DNA from: Caenorhabditis remanei
Taxonomy: Eukaryota; Nematoda; Chromadorea; Rhabditida; Rhabditidae
Assembly: GCF_010183535.1 (NCBI RefSeq)
Contig: NC_071330.1
Span: forward strand, 10,955,717-11,019,716
DNA length: 64,000 nt
Reading direction: 5' to 3'
The stretch's first letter is position 1. Every line of letters begins with the position of its first letter. The notes below the pieces were generated by a model, which had not been told where the DNA came from, did no database searches, and worked only from the letters and a program-made list of their open reading frames with translations. The position numbers were made by a program, and so were the translations under genes. Below are positions 25,150 through 36,826 of the stretch, piece by piece.

Positions 25150-25602
25150 TCAGTCACCAAAATATATTTTCTGCCTTCTTTGCATAAATTAAGCTCAAAT
25201 CTGCTGGCCATTTACTCACTCTTGAAATTTTTATGACAAAATTCTGATGATTCTATTCGCTTTTTTTTCTTGGTTGTGTTGTTTTCTTTCAAAATTTTAT
25301 CACTGTACATAATTATTTATACCAGTTTTAATACTAGTCAACCTCGTTTCCCATTGAATTCTTGTACCTTTCCCGCTTTTCACTTTACTTTCGCATACCG
25401 GATGAACACTTATTTTTTCTCGTTTTGCTCTTCTTTGGTAAACTATTTACAGTGTCCCGAAAAAGTTTACGGTGTTTCGAAAAATTCGAAGCTGGGAAGA
25501 AACGTGAAGACCGTAGTCTTGTTGGTTTCGTTGGCAAATTCGTCTCTTTAAAATTCTCAGAAGAGGCTCACTTTTAGTTCTCTCTGAACTTTTTCCTTCA
25601 AA

Positions 25603-28319
25603 ATGAGTAGTGATGTTCTGACTCCAGATGATGCCCTGACAGATCCTCAAGAGGTATAATTTTCTGTGATCAGCTGAAATAATCTCTTTTTCAGCAACCA
25701 ACTCAACAAACTAGTGCTGATTTAAAATCTGATCGTACTCAAGAAGAAAGTAAAAAGACTAAAAAGAAGAACATTTCAAAGGAAGAGAGCTCAAAACCAT
25801 CTGAAAACTCGAGAGCGCAAATAGTAGAAGATGATATAGAGGACTCTGAAAACCGTTTTCGACTAGATTCAACTCAAGTTCCACTGATTGCAGAATCATG
25901 GGAAGATACTGGAAAGAAGAAGGAGAAAACAGAGAATTCAGGGGGAAAAACATCAAAGAAAGGGGAAAGAGTTTTGAGATGGAAAGGGATTACTGTAGAA
26001 GAGGTGAAGAAGAAAAAGAAATTGTCACGGGCCATTCTTGATAACGGTTAGTGACGTTACTATCACAATCGTCAAAAGAAGTATTTTAGTGAACGGGCAT
26101 GCTTTCGGTGGAGAGCTCACGTTCATCATGGGATCATCAGGAGCTGGAAAAACAACACTTTTGAATGTATTAACTGGAAGAAATAAGAGTTCTTTGAGTA
26201 CGAATGGAGAGGTTTCTTTGAATGGGTACACTTGAAAACGATATGAGAATGGAAAAAAAAAGAAAAAGTAATAATTTAGACGGTCCCTGGAACCATCCGA
26301 AATGAAACAATTGAGTGCTTATGTTCAACAAGAAGACGTGTTCATGGCTAGTCAAACAGTATCAGAAGTTCTTCATTTTGCTGTTAAAATGAGAAGTCCA
26401 GAGCGATTGAGTAAAGAGAAAAGGGAGAGATTAGTGGAGAGTTTGTTGGTGACTTTTGGTTTGAAGAATTGTGAGAATACAAAAATTGGATCAGTGAAAG
26501 AAAAAGGAATATCAAGGGGAGAGAAGAAGAGATTGACGGTGGCCTGTGAGGTGAATTTTCTGAAGTTTCTTTCTAATAAACCACGGTAATAATGAAATGT
26601 TTCGTTGTTACCGTTCTAGAAACCCATCACGAAGATCAATAGTTCGACCCACTCAAAAACTATGTCTTTTATTTCTTCCAGTAAATTGACTCTCCTGATT
26701 CCAGATTCTAACGGACCCACCAGTTTTATTCTGTGATGAACCAACATCTGGATTAGACTCATTCATGTCTCATCAAGTGATGAAATGTCTGAAAGATCTG
26801 GCCACAGAAGGGAAAATCGTCATCTGTACAATCCATCAACCGAGTACTTGGGTTTATCAAATGGCTGATCGATTGGTGGTTTTGTGTCAAGGGAAAGTCG
26901 CATTCGAGGGAAAAACTAAGAATGTTGAACCGTTTTTGGCAACGTTTGTTGCTTTTTTAGAATTCAAAATTCACTTCTCATTTCCAGATTAGGCTCACCC
27001 GTCCCTGAATTTGCTGGAGTCAGTGATCATTTCATTCGAGTTCTTTCGAGAGGTGTTGGTGAGAAACAGAAAGATTATGAGGCCAGAATGCAGGTATTCA
27101 TTGAATTTAAAGATATAGAAACTAACTTGAAATCAGAGAATTCTAAACCAACAACAGTCGACTCACCAGTTGACACGATCGGAATCCGTTAGATATCAGC
27201 AACAAAAGGAAGACAAAACAAAGAAAAAGAAGATTTATAGAAGCTGGTGTTTCCAATTTTTCGCTCTGACTGGAAGAGGATTAATCCAAATATCTCGAAG
27301 AAAGAAGTATATTGTTGCAAGACTTATTTTGACTGTGGTAGGTTTATGTCGAATGAATATTTCTAGAGATATGCTTTCAGCTCGTCTCTTGGTTCCTCGG
27401 AATGGTATATCTTCGTATTCCAATACACAGAGATCATCTACTTGGTATCAAAGGAGTCATTTTTGGAACACTTCAGATGAACAACATTCTCTATATGATG
27501 CCCAGTTTGATTGTATGTTGAATTGATCTGCTCTCACTTATCTGTAGTTTTTCAGTCCTTTTGGGAAGATTTTCCTGTTGTTGTGAGAGAATATCAATCG
27601 AATATGTACTCGCCAAGTGCTTATTTCATGGCGAGATCGCTCACAGATGTGAGTTTTTGTTTCAGATGAAATTTGAAATTTGAAAATGTTGCAGTCGATT
27701 CTCCATCTGATCTATCCAATCATCTTCTTTGTAATCATCTATTTCATGGCTGGTCTTCCATTGACATTCATCGGAATGACCACTTTTTTGACAATGTGTA
27801 TTGCAATGTCTATGATTATTACATCTCTCTGTGAGTTTTTGAACAGAAAGACTCGTCTAAATATCTGTTTGAATTCCAGCTCATGCCGTCGTTTCTCTCT
27901 GTGGAAATGTGACGATCTCCCTTACAGTCGCCCCATTGATATCAGTTCCTGTGATGGTTTTCGGAGGATTCTTGATTACTGTAGATGCGGTTCCGTGGTA
28001 TTATAAGCCATTGAGTTATGTTTCCTGGTATCATTACGCATTCGAAGCAATTATGATTGCCTTTTTCAAAGATCATGGAAGAATTGAAGGTTTGTTGTTC
28101 ATTTGGATTCAGGGAGAACTTTAAAAATGCTTTTAAGGCTGTCAAACAGTGAATCCATTATTCGATATTGAATGCTCAACAGGAGAGAAATTGATTACTG
28201 ATCAAGATTTCAAGATAAGCAACTTCTGGTTTGATTTCGTTGCTGTCGGAGCAATTCTCGTCTTCTGGAAAATATTTGGTCTGTTGACGTTTGTTTTCAG
28301 AATTAGAAGCAAAACTTGA
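25603..28319 (+). CDS. ABCG (White-type) half-transporter
   Basis: Twelve exons: 25603-25653, 25695-26046, 26090-26225, 26280-26550, 26705-26943, 26988-27093, 27137-27337, 27381-27512, 27556-27648, 27695-27830, 27880-28089 and 28138-28319, 702 aa. A charged, Lys/Glu-rich leader of ~115 residues precedes the ATPase domain. That domain has Walker A GSSGAGKTT (about residue 148), Q-loop VQQED, signature ISRGE, Walker B VLFCDEPTSGLDS and H-loop CTIHQPS. About six hydrophobic segments follow, the reverse domain order (ATPase first) typical of ABCG transporters, which export lipids or pigment precursors as dimers. The signature has Arg where the family has Gly (SRGE for SGGE). C. elegans has several wht genes and I cannot say which is the orthologue. 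It lies 453 bp downstream of cyk-3 on the same strand; co-transcription is possible but unsupported. Confidence 0.92.
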
Positions 28320-29791
28320 GAAGAAGAAACATCAATTCATCATTTTTATTCAAAATTTTACTGGATTTTTTTTCCGTATAAATTCCTATAGTTCGTCAAA
28401 TAAATGCTCATTTTCTGATATCGTCTAGTTCATATGAATAAACATTCCATTTTAGGAACAAGGTTCGCCTCTCTTCGTTAACGATACTCGAATGAGACCA
28501 TCATGTAAACAAATGATGAATTACTCTAGATAACCATCCGCTGTTAGTTTAGACGTCTCCATTGAATGAAAAAACTTCTGATTGAATGTCAAGATAAAAC
28601 CGATAAAAAGTTATACGGAGAATCGAGATATCAATCGAATCATTGTATGAATTACATGATTGGAATCGCATATCAATCAAGAGTGTACTGTATCGAAGTT
28701 GAGAAAAGTTTTTTGAAGAGAGGATTTTGAAACGTAGAGTGGGTAAGTTTCCAGTCCGAAGGAAATGATAATTTTCGCATTTTCCGTGGTATATACCGAT
28801 CTATTCATCTACATTATCTGTTTATTCCCTAACCTAATAGCCTTGTATGATCTCCAACTATTCATCCGATTCTTGTCTGAGTTTTTGGAAACATTTGTAC
28901 CTAACTTAAACTGCGGAAACAAACCTCTTTTTGAGTGACACACATGAACTTATTTTGAGAGACAATTGGATACGTATAATGCCTCTTATAATAGTCAAAA
29001 GATGTGACAGCTTACCTCACTTAACATCTTTTGACCCTTCTTGCTCTACTAATTTCCGTATCTAATATACGCACCCTTTCGCCTTCTAACAAGAGATTAA
29101 CAGAGCACAAATAGAGCTGATTGCAAAGGACAAATAGCGGCAGGAACACGTGTTTAGAAGAAAGAAAGAGAGATGGTAGTACTTATTAGGATAACGATGT
29201 GTTTGACAAGAACTGTCAATGTAAATTTGAAGAAGAAGAAGAAGAAAGAGCTGTTAGGGTGTGGAGGCGATATCAAGTGGGTTACCAATGCTACTGTGAA
29301 TATATACAGAAGAGAAGGACACTCATAAAATACGGGAACCTTCAGAGATGAGAGCTGGAAAAAACTTTCCGTGAAAATATCAGAAGCCAGATGGTGTTTC
29401 ACTAGTTTTCTCAACACTTTCAAGATAAAATCAGTTTATTCACACCTAGTCCAACATCTGGATTCTGATCAGATTACGAAGGATTATTTTAGATTGTTGA
29501 GGAACAGAAGAAAAAATAAGAAGGCGAGAAAACAGTGATCTACAGTGGCAGGAGGTGATTAATTTGTAAACTTATAATACTGTATACTCTAACAAAAACT
29601 GTCCCTTGCCATTAAGTTTCGATATAACCAAAAAGAATTGACTAATATAACAATTTTATTAGAAAACCAGGCAGAAGAAAAGAAAATTCAGAAATCAGAA
29701 ATAATCAAAACAATTCTTCCAAATAAAATAAAAAGGCCCGTACACAACCAGAGTTATGGAAATTCGAGAGATCAAGTGAAATTAGAAAAGT
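28320..29791. other. Intergenic region between the ABCG and T-box genes
   Basis: About 1.5 kb between the converging 3' ends of the ABCG gene and the T-box gene. It holds short AT-rich frames with no recognisable protein similarity and simple GAA-rich runs near 29230. I see no RNA gene or mobile element. Confidence 0.5.
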
Positions 29792-30901
29792 TCAAGAAGA
29801 GGTTCCCAGCAAATCACTGACACCAAATCCAATCTTCTTTACTGGAACAGGAACAACAACAGCAGTTTCTTCCTTGGCCTCAGAACTCGGGAGAGCAGTT
29901 TGAACTCCTCCAAACGAGGACATTATTGCCAGTTGCCATTGAGCCAACATTTCAACTGGCACTGTCGGAATAGGAGATGGAGGTTCGGCAACGGGAGCAG
30001 GTTCTTTGATTTTTAACCTTTTCGTTGATGGCTCTTCAACTTCTGAGGACGGAGGGACTTCGGAAATCCGAATTCTTCTCTTTGCTCGCTCCTTGTTCTC
30101 CGGTCGAAATCCTTTGGCAAATGGATTGTTTGCAATTTTTATTTTTGTAATCTGAAATCTCAAAATCAGCTTTAAAAAAGTGAACATTTCCCTATTTACC
30201 TCATCATTCTGATAAGCAGTTACAGCAATGAAATCTGTATATTTGAAGTGAAACGTCTTGAAGCTTGAAATGATAATTTTGTCGAAGGAGTCACATCGAA
30301 CAATATGAATTCGTGGATAGTAACGGTGGAGGGAGTTGAGATAAGTCTGAAAAATATTGAACGTTTTAAATGTTTTGAAATTTCAGTAATGAAAACTCAC
30401 ATGTCCACTTGTATTATACGGATCATTCGACAACTTTAAAATCTTGAAAGATGCTCCATTCGTCATCCACGAATCTCCGTATTGAGGTGAGTCTGGATGA
30501 ACGATCGGAGCTCTGACTGATTGTAAATCCCCTTTTCCAGATACAGCCCATTCTCCATTTGTGAATTTATATCGATAACGATCCGATGGAACCAATTCGA
30601 CCATCACGATGTACTTGCTTTTCTTGTCTAATCCGCTCAATTTCACTCGCAAGATTGGGAACATTCGTCTGGAAATGAATGATCTCAAAATGATTTTTTG
30701 TTATGAATATCTAGTCGAGTTTTTTTGAATAAACGTTTCATAACTCACATACCTTCCAACTTTCGTGATAACCATTTCCGTTCCAATATCCGAGAAAGCC
30801 TTCCACAAATCTTGATTTTCTAATTCAGCATGAGGATTATCATCCACTGACTTTTCATTATTCGGACAAAATAATGAAAGATCTGATAATATGAGTGACA
30901 T
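29792..30901 (-). CDS. tbx-7: T-box transcription factor, probable TBX-7
   Basis: Four exons on the complement: 30901-30753, 30668-30401, 30346-30200 and 30151-29792, 307 aa. The T-box covers residues about 27-205. It begins near [20 protein letters not shown], continues through [28 protein letters not shown] sequence (30668-30401) and ends with [11 protein letters not shown] and NNPFAKGFR, the conserved DNA-contacting C-terminal part. A basic stretch (RAKRRIR) and a Pro/Glu-rich tail follow. T-box proteins bind TCACAC-like sites and specify cell fates. Its conserved end is much closer to canonical T-boxes than the three-gene cluster at 45-50 kb. An upstream in-frame Met at about 30961 is possible; I chose the one just before the conserved part. 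The name rests on synteny with ZK328.8, recalled from memory. Confidence 0.88.
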
Positions 30902-33660
30902 AACAGGAAATATTGAATCAAAATAAAAGTATTCTTCTGATTGACAGAACGGAGACAACAACTAATACTCGACTCCGCCCACTTGACCATATATTGGGAG
31001 GAGGCGGAGCCTAGACGTGAAAGGAACTTGTTGAGGGAAGAGGAGAAGAATATATTTTATCATTCTGCTTGGAAACGATTACGGTAGAAAATACTTTTTT
31101 CAAACAAGACCCATTTCGAGAAGTTAATTATTATTCATCAAAGAATGATACGAAATGAAGAAAATTGAAAAGACGGCCAGTAGCTTCTACTCAGTTCAAG
31201 CAGCTTTGACTAAAGTTACAAGCGATTTCAAGAAAGTAGCTTTTCTTCTAAAAATATTTATGCTTCTTTCATTTAAAATTTTATGGAATCAATAGAAAAT
31301 TGGTTATGATCTTTCAAAGTTATGAAATTCGACAATTTCCACTTTTGGGGATTACAGTAGCTAATACACAATATGACCATAATTTCGAAACCCTTCTTTT
31401 CAGAATACGCAAACCAATGATTAATAATAAAAGTTTCAAAGCAATAACATTGTTTTTTGTCGTTTCCTTCCGTCTTCAATTGTCTTATAGGACCCTTCCT
31501 CCCTCACTATACATTATGAGTCATTCAAGAAAAGAATGATGAGGAAAACACATCGTTGTGACTATACAGAAGGCTCGTGAAGAGACAGTTTTGAAGTATT
31601 CCGGAACGAAAGTGTACATAACAGATAACATCCATTTGTTCTTCACACCCCGTCAGTTTTCCCACAGATTCATATCTGGAGGTGATTATACCTGGAGGGA
31701 AGGAGAAATAGGTGTAAAAGATAATTGAGACGGAAGAGGAGGTAGATACAGTAATTGGGAATAAGGTGCTGGGGGAGAGTCAGAGAAAATCGTTACAAAA
31801 GTAACAGGACTCACAAGGGAAGTCTTTGGATACGCGGCTTTCAAACGATCTATAAGTTTGGTCATAGATACTTTCGACTACGGGGAGTCCATTTCTGCAG
31901 TCAAAACCTGCTAATTGTCTCTGTGAGGCGAGTTATGAGCTCTTAAACGTTTCATAGGGTTAAGCTTTTACACATGGAATTCCAAATCAGCCCCATATAC
32001 GCCACCGCGCGGTTCCATTTGTGTTTCCCAACGGTTTACCTGTGTGCGCACGTTGCAAAATAAGAACATCTTGCGTATACTATTTTCCGATTTGGATTTC
32101 CATGTGAAAATCTTAACCATATACAACGTTTGAGAGCTCATAACTCGCCACACAGAGACATTTAGCAGGTTTTGACTGCAGAAATGGACTCCTCGTAGTC
32201 GAAAATACCTATGACCAAATTTGGGGTAACGGTGATTATATATTGGCGACTTTTCTACAGCGTAACTACCTCGATCATGGTTCGAAACCTGAAACCTACA
32301 AGCTGCAAGTTTTCAACACGTATAATTTATGCGTTGTCCCCTGTCTTTAATTACCCTGTTCTCCACCTAATCACCAACTCATTCGACTAACACTTCCTAA
32401 TCTCACTACCCATGTTTCCACACCACAACTTCCTCTCTCCAGTCATTGACTCTTCAGCCTATTCCATAGTTTATTTGTCACGTTATCGCTCACAGTTACG
32501 TAATAGTTATCCAATAACAGTGTCTGATTACCCTCTTCCTTCCAAACACTTCTTGAGTTTGTATACCAATTGAGTAACCTGATCCACGTGTCAACTGACC
32601 TCCTGATTTTGAGGATAATCTCTCTACGGTCAAATTCAGAAGGTGGCACGCCACTGTGATATTTGTTTATGGATAAATAAGGGATAATATACAGAGAGAA
32701 GACTATAGAAAGCGTAAGAAATGGAAGAAAGAAAGTCTTCAGAGCAAGACTCGACAACAGTTGTATTATTCGATTCTAACTACAGTATCTACAGTAGTAT
32801 ATTGCACATTGTCACGTAACAAGTGTGCAATGTTCTCATATAACCATTTACCACTTAAATAAGCAGAAATGTATTGAGAAAGACAGTGTGCAACCGGTGA
32901 TTAACAGGATAAATAAGTTTTGTAATTTGAAACCGAGACGATCCATTTGTTCATCAAACATGCCCCAATTGGGTTAGGAGAGGATGGAAACATGTTATTA
33001 TGGTAATTGTTCGGAAAGAAAGGGTTCATTTGAACTGTGATGATTCTGTGAGCTCTCAAGACCATCCAAAACCAGCTACCATCGACATTTGAAGATGCTA
33101 AATTGTTCCTCACTGGTACATTCATTTCTTCAATCGAATGTTATCAAGAAGAGAAAAAGCGTAGAAATCCATCGACACTTTCACGGATCATTCGTCTTCT
33201 AACACCTCGTATCAACCCGGTGCGAAACTTCGGAGAAAAGAAAATAACTGTGTTATCACATCTTTTTTCAATATATGAATCGGATAAACCGATACGGAGA
33301 AAACTGTGTAAAAAGTGTCAAGAAGAAGGAGAAGACTCGAAAGACCACCGCTGGCTAACGAAGTGTCTCTTAACACTTCAATGTGCGAAACAATGATTGA
33401 TTAATATGAAGACATTTCTGACCTTCTTATGTCTAGATATTGGGAAACTGTTTCCGGATATAAGTGACTAGTGATCAAATGTCGAACGAATGAACGCACA
33501 TACTGAATATCTGAAATTGTAAAAATAAGTTTTATCTGATCAACTCTAAATATGTATTCGAGTGAAAAATATGAAAAATTCAAAATAAATGTAAATCCTA
33601 AACACCCGGTTCAAAAAACCAAATACAAAAATATTATATAGGGAAAACTGAAAATAGCAT
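30902..33660. other. Intergenic region with a fold-back repeat and a possible gene remnant
   Basis: This 2.8-kb stretch holds the inverted repeat at 31857-32219, described separately. Open frames at 32443-32757 (-) and 33103-33396 (+) have protein-like composition but lack a start codon and family similarity, so I do not call them genes. Nothing else is recognisable. Confidence 0.5.
31857..32219. repeat. Fold-back inverted repeat (probable MITE)
   Basis: The left arm (about 31857-31990) and the right arm (about 32087-32219) are imperfect reverse complements over roughly 133 bp each, separated by a ~96-bp spacer. Shared blocks include TTTCTGCAGTCAAAACCTGC and GGCGAGTTATGAGCTC. The structure is that of a non-autonomous fold-back transposon. 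I could not fix a target-site duplication, so the superfamily is open. Transcripts could form a long hairpin. Confidence 0.8.
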
Positions 33661-35048
33661 CTACCAACAATAATATATTTCACTGCAATCTACGTCTAAT
33701 CCGGGAATTACTGTAGTCAGACGACGTTCCAATTCAGTATGAGCTTTTTGCTGAATATAAAATCTGTCTGTGTGTCTGTATATCCTGTTTACCTGCAAGA
33801 AAGTGAGTCCATGAAGAGTACACTGGCCAGCTACCTCCAATCTCTTAATATAAACCACTGGTTTCTTCTTCTTCACTACTTTTTTCACAATCTTTTTCTT
33901 TGGTTTTGGAACCAATCCCTCTTCAGTCACAACTTCCGTTTCTTTCTTTTTCTTCACAATTTTCTTTTTCTTTGCCGGTGGAACACCATCTACTTGAGTT
34001 GATTGAGAAGCTGTCATCTGGAGACTTCTAACTAAATTATCAACGGTTTCAATCGAACACGAAGAGATTCTGAAAGTGTCCAATGGGTTGTAGGAGACAG
34101 GAGTCGTGCCATCAGCAAATAGAGACCAGTCTCTGCAAATTTCAGATTGTTTCGGATTGTTGATAATTTCAGTCATTGCTCACCTCATAGTGATATTCTT
34201 CGCTTGAATATTCTGCTCCCTCATAACACCATACAGTTGATCCAATCTCAATTGAGGTTGATCGAAATCCGTGCAGATTAGTTTGATTTTATACAACGGA
34301 AGTGAGGGAAGAGCACTCAATTGGTTCAGAATATGCATCGATTTCTCAGCATGCAATTCCAAATTTATATTTGATTTCGGATGACGAAGGATGAAACTTT
34401 TCACAATTTCTCCGACGTTTTTGAAGTAACGAGGGTCGACATGAACTTGGAGAGTCAGTTGTTGAAGTTCCTGGAACGAAGAGATTTAAAAATTTACGAA
34501 TAGAATTCAAAACTTACACTGAAAAGAGTTCCCTCGATATTGAGGAATCGTTGAGTAGCATCGTCATCTGGATGAATAATCAGAAGCCACAAGTCTTCGA
34601 CATTTGAGAAATAACGGCGACCAGTGTCCTTGGCAACGTGGATCTGATCAATACCAGCAAGAAAGTTCAAATCAGTTGTCATTTTCATGAACGAGAGACG
34701 GCTACGACGGAATACGCCAGCCAGAAAATCATGGGAATCCGATGGGCAACTGATGGTAAGACGACGGAATGGAACACATTGATGGGCTTGAGGGAACATT
34801 GATCCCAGCTGAAAAATAGACTATTTAGGGTTCCAATTGGCATCCAGAATCGAAATATCGTGTCAACTCACCCTTTCAATAGAAACTTCATGAATCTCTT
34901 TCCTAAATTTCGTATTGATAATATTCATCCATCGTTTGCAAACTCTTTCCATTTTACATAAAACGGGATAATCATATTGTTCGAATATTTTCCGGAGTAT
35001 CAAATCCGGCATATTTGGAATCACTTTTCGATTGCCACACGTATACAT
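33661..35048 (-). CDS. F-box protein with a lysine-rich insert
   Basis: Five exons on the complement: 35048-34872, 34808-34518, 34470-34184, 34132-33793 and 33750-33661, 394 aa. An F-box lies at residues ~13-50 (MPDLILRKIFEQYDYP, then KMERVCKRWMNII). Such proteins recruit targets to SCF ubiquitin ligases through Skp1-related proteins. The next ~200 residues are divergent, with alternating hydrophobic positions as in nematode F-box proteins. Near residues 300-345 there are basic blocks (AKKKKIVKKKKE and KPKKKIVKKVVKKKK), which look like nuclear or nucleolar targeting or nucleic-acid contact. The ATG chosen follows a TTTTTTCAG acceptor, which may be a trans-splice site. Function beyond the F-box is unknown. 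It may correspond to one of the uncharacterised ZK328 genes. Confidence 0.8.
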
Positions 35049-36826
35049 TTCTGTCGTTGGAATAGGAGATGATCGAGTTGATATTAGAGTATATGTGGGT
35101 ATAAAATGGATTCGCTGAAAAAATGAGAAATGTGGAGAAGTGAGTGAAACCAAACTAAAATGTTTAAAAAAGAAAACTGGGCGTTGGTGATTGTTTTCAG
35201 AGTGATCATTGAGAGGATCGGCAGAGAAGGGGGTAATTCATTCACAAGTATCTTTTGTACAAAACAAATAGAAAATGAGTATAAATCGGGAAGGAAAAGA
35301 GATAGACAGAAGTTTGCAAATAGAATAAATTGGATCAAGAGAGCACCAAAATACAAGAGAGAAACATCAAAAAGAGAAGAGGAGCAGGAGGAGGGGATAA
35401 TTTTCAAAAAACACAAGAAAACGAAACTAAAAGTGTTTGTTTAGATGATCAATGATAGATCAGATTTGTCAGCAAAGATCAGGGGGAAACCCAGAAAATT
35501 TGGAAGTTGGGAAGAGTTTCGAGTTTTTAGTTGCTCAATGAATAAAAGTTATAAGTCTTGAATAAAAGTCTTGAGCCATCTATACAAATGAAATAATGAA
35601 CAAATTGCGGTCTCTCTTTGTGCATGCACCGCTCTTCCATTCTCTTTTAATACATCCATATCCATCCACTCAAACTCTTTTTTTCTTGCCACGTCACTTT
35701 TTTCCTCGTTATCAATTAGTGCACAGTGTTTACCAAAACCGCATTCCGCCACCACCCGCCCCACCGAACTGGCGCCACGTCATGGAACGGATAGATTGAA
35801 GAACACTTTTTTAGAATTTAGGATTTGGGAGAGATCTAAATTTGATGCTCTAAATAAAAGGCAACATTTGATGTAAGTTTTTGGGCCGGGCTGACAAAAT
35901 ATTTTTCCCCGAATTCAAGAAATGTGCGCATTTTTTTTCACAAATTTCTTCGAATATTTCATTTAAAAATAGTCAAAATTTTCCAAAATTCTCGTACGCT
36001 TCAGCTCTTACCGATGTTCCAAAATATAGTCGAAAATTCGACTTTTTTGCAAAAAAAAAATAAATTCAATATTTTTCAAAAACAATTCAAAACTACAACT
36101 GCACGTTGCATGTCATCTTTGAAAAAAGAGCAATTCTGAAACAAAATGTTCTAACAAGACTGTAAGATTCTCTACAAAAGATTGGGAAACTCCTTGTGGA
36201 AATCTTGCAAGAAAAAGTGTATTCAAACAAGGAATGTTGTCTCTTGTGTGTTGTACAACATCACTGTTTCCGAATAAGTGTCGTAGTTGCTTCTCGCTCT
36301 TTTCTCTTTTCTCCACTCGACAATTATTGCAAATATCAGGATAGACACAAGACAAAAAAGACTAAAAAACCATCTAAAAGTCGGGCAGCTCATTTCGAAA
36401 TTGAGGATAACGGATAGACGTTCAAATGACATGAAATCAAATGAGAAAAGTCCCAATCGAGATGGAATGAAAATAGAAAAATAGATGAAGATGACTCTCG
36501 GGGGTTATCTTTTTTCTTTGAGACAAGTCAATAGATTTCAAAGTTTTGTGAGAAGAAAAATGAGCCAAGTGGCATGAATCAGAGATCACTGGAACTAAAG
36601 AGACGCAGAGGTACTCGGAGAAAAAACAGAGATCCGATCAGAAGAGATAAGAAAGAAAAAGAGAGAAAGAGTTTTCGAATTTTAGGTCAGAGCACAAAGG
36701 TTTAAAACTGTCTCGGACTGCTCTCTGACCTGAGTGGGAGGTAGAAATGGAACACTTGAAAAGCATAACTTTGATAAATATTTATGTTGATGTATTACAG
36801 AAAAAATATATGAATCAGAGGGCGGT
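35049..36826. other. Intergenic region between the F-box gene and ift-139
   Basis: About 1.8 kb upstream of the F-box gene and downstream of ift-139. It is AT-rich with purine-rich runs and short frames without similarity. A single GGGCCGGGC word near 35883 resembles the GC-rich core of the element at 4872-5220 but has no ends. Nothing else is seen. Confidence 0.45.

Noticed and set aside
32275..32292. GGTTCGAAACC word resembling a tRNA B box
   Set aside because: No matching A box, acceptor stem or cloverleaf could be found at the right distance.
32443..32757. Minus-strand frame of 104 codons with a hydrophobic N-terminus resembling a small secreted protein
   Set aside because: It begins with TTG, has no in-frame ATG before the upstream TAG and shows no family similarity.
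35881..35900. GGGCCGGGCTGACAA-like word as a second copy of the 4872-5220 element
   Set aside because: Only a short GC-rich core is shared; no inverted ends or target duplication are present.
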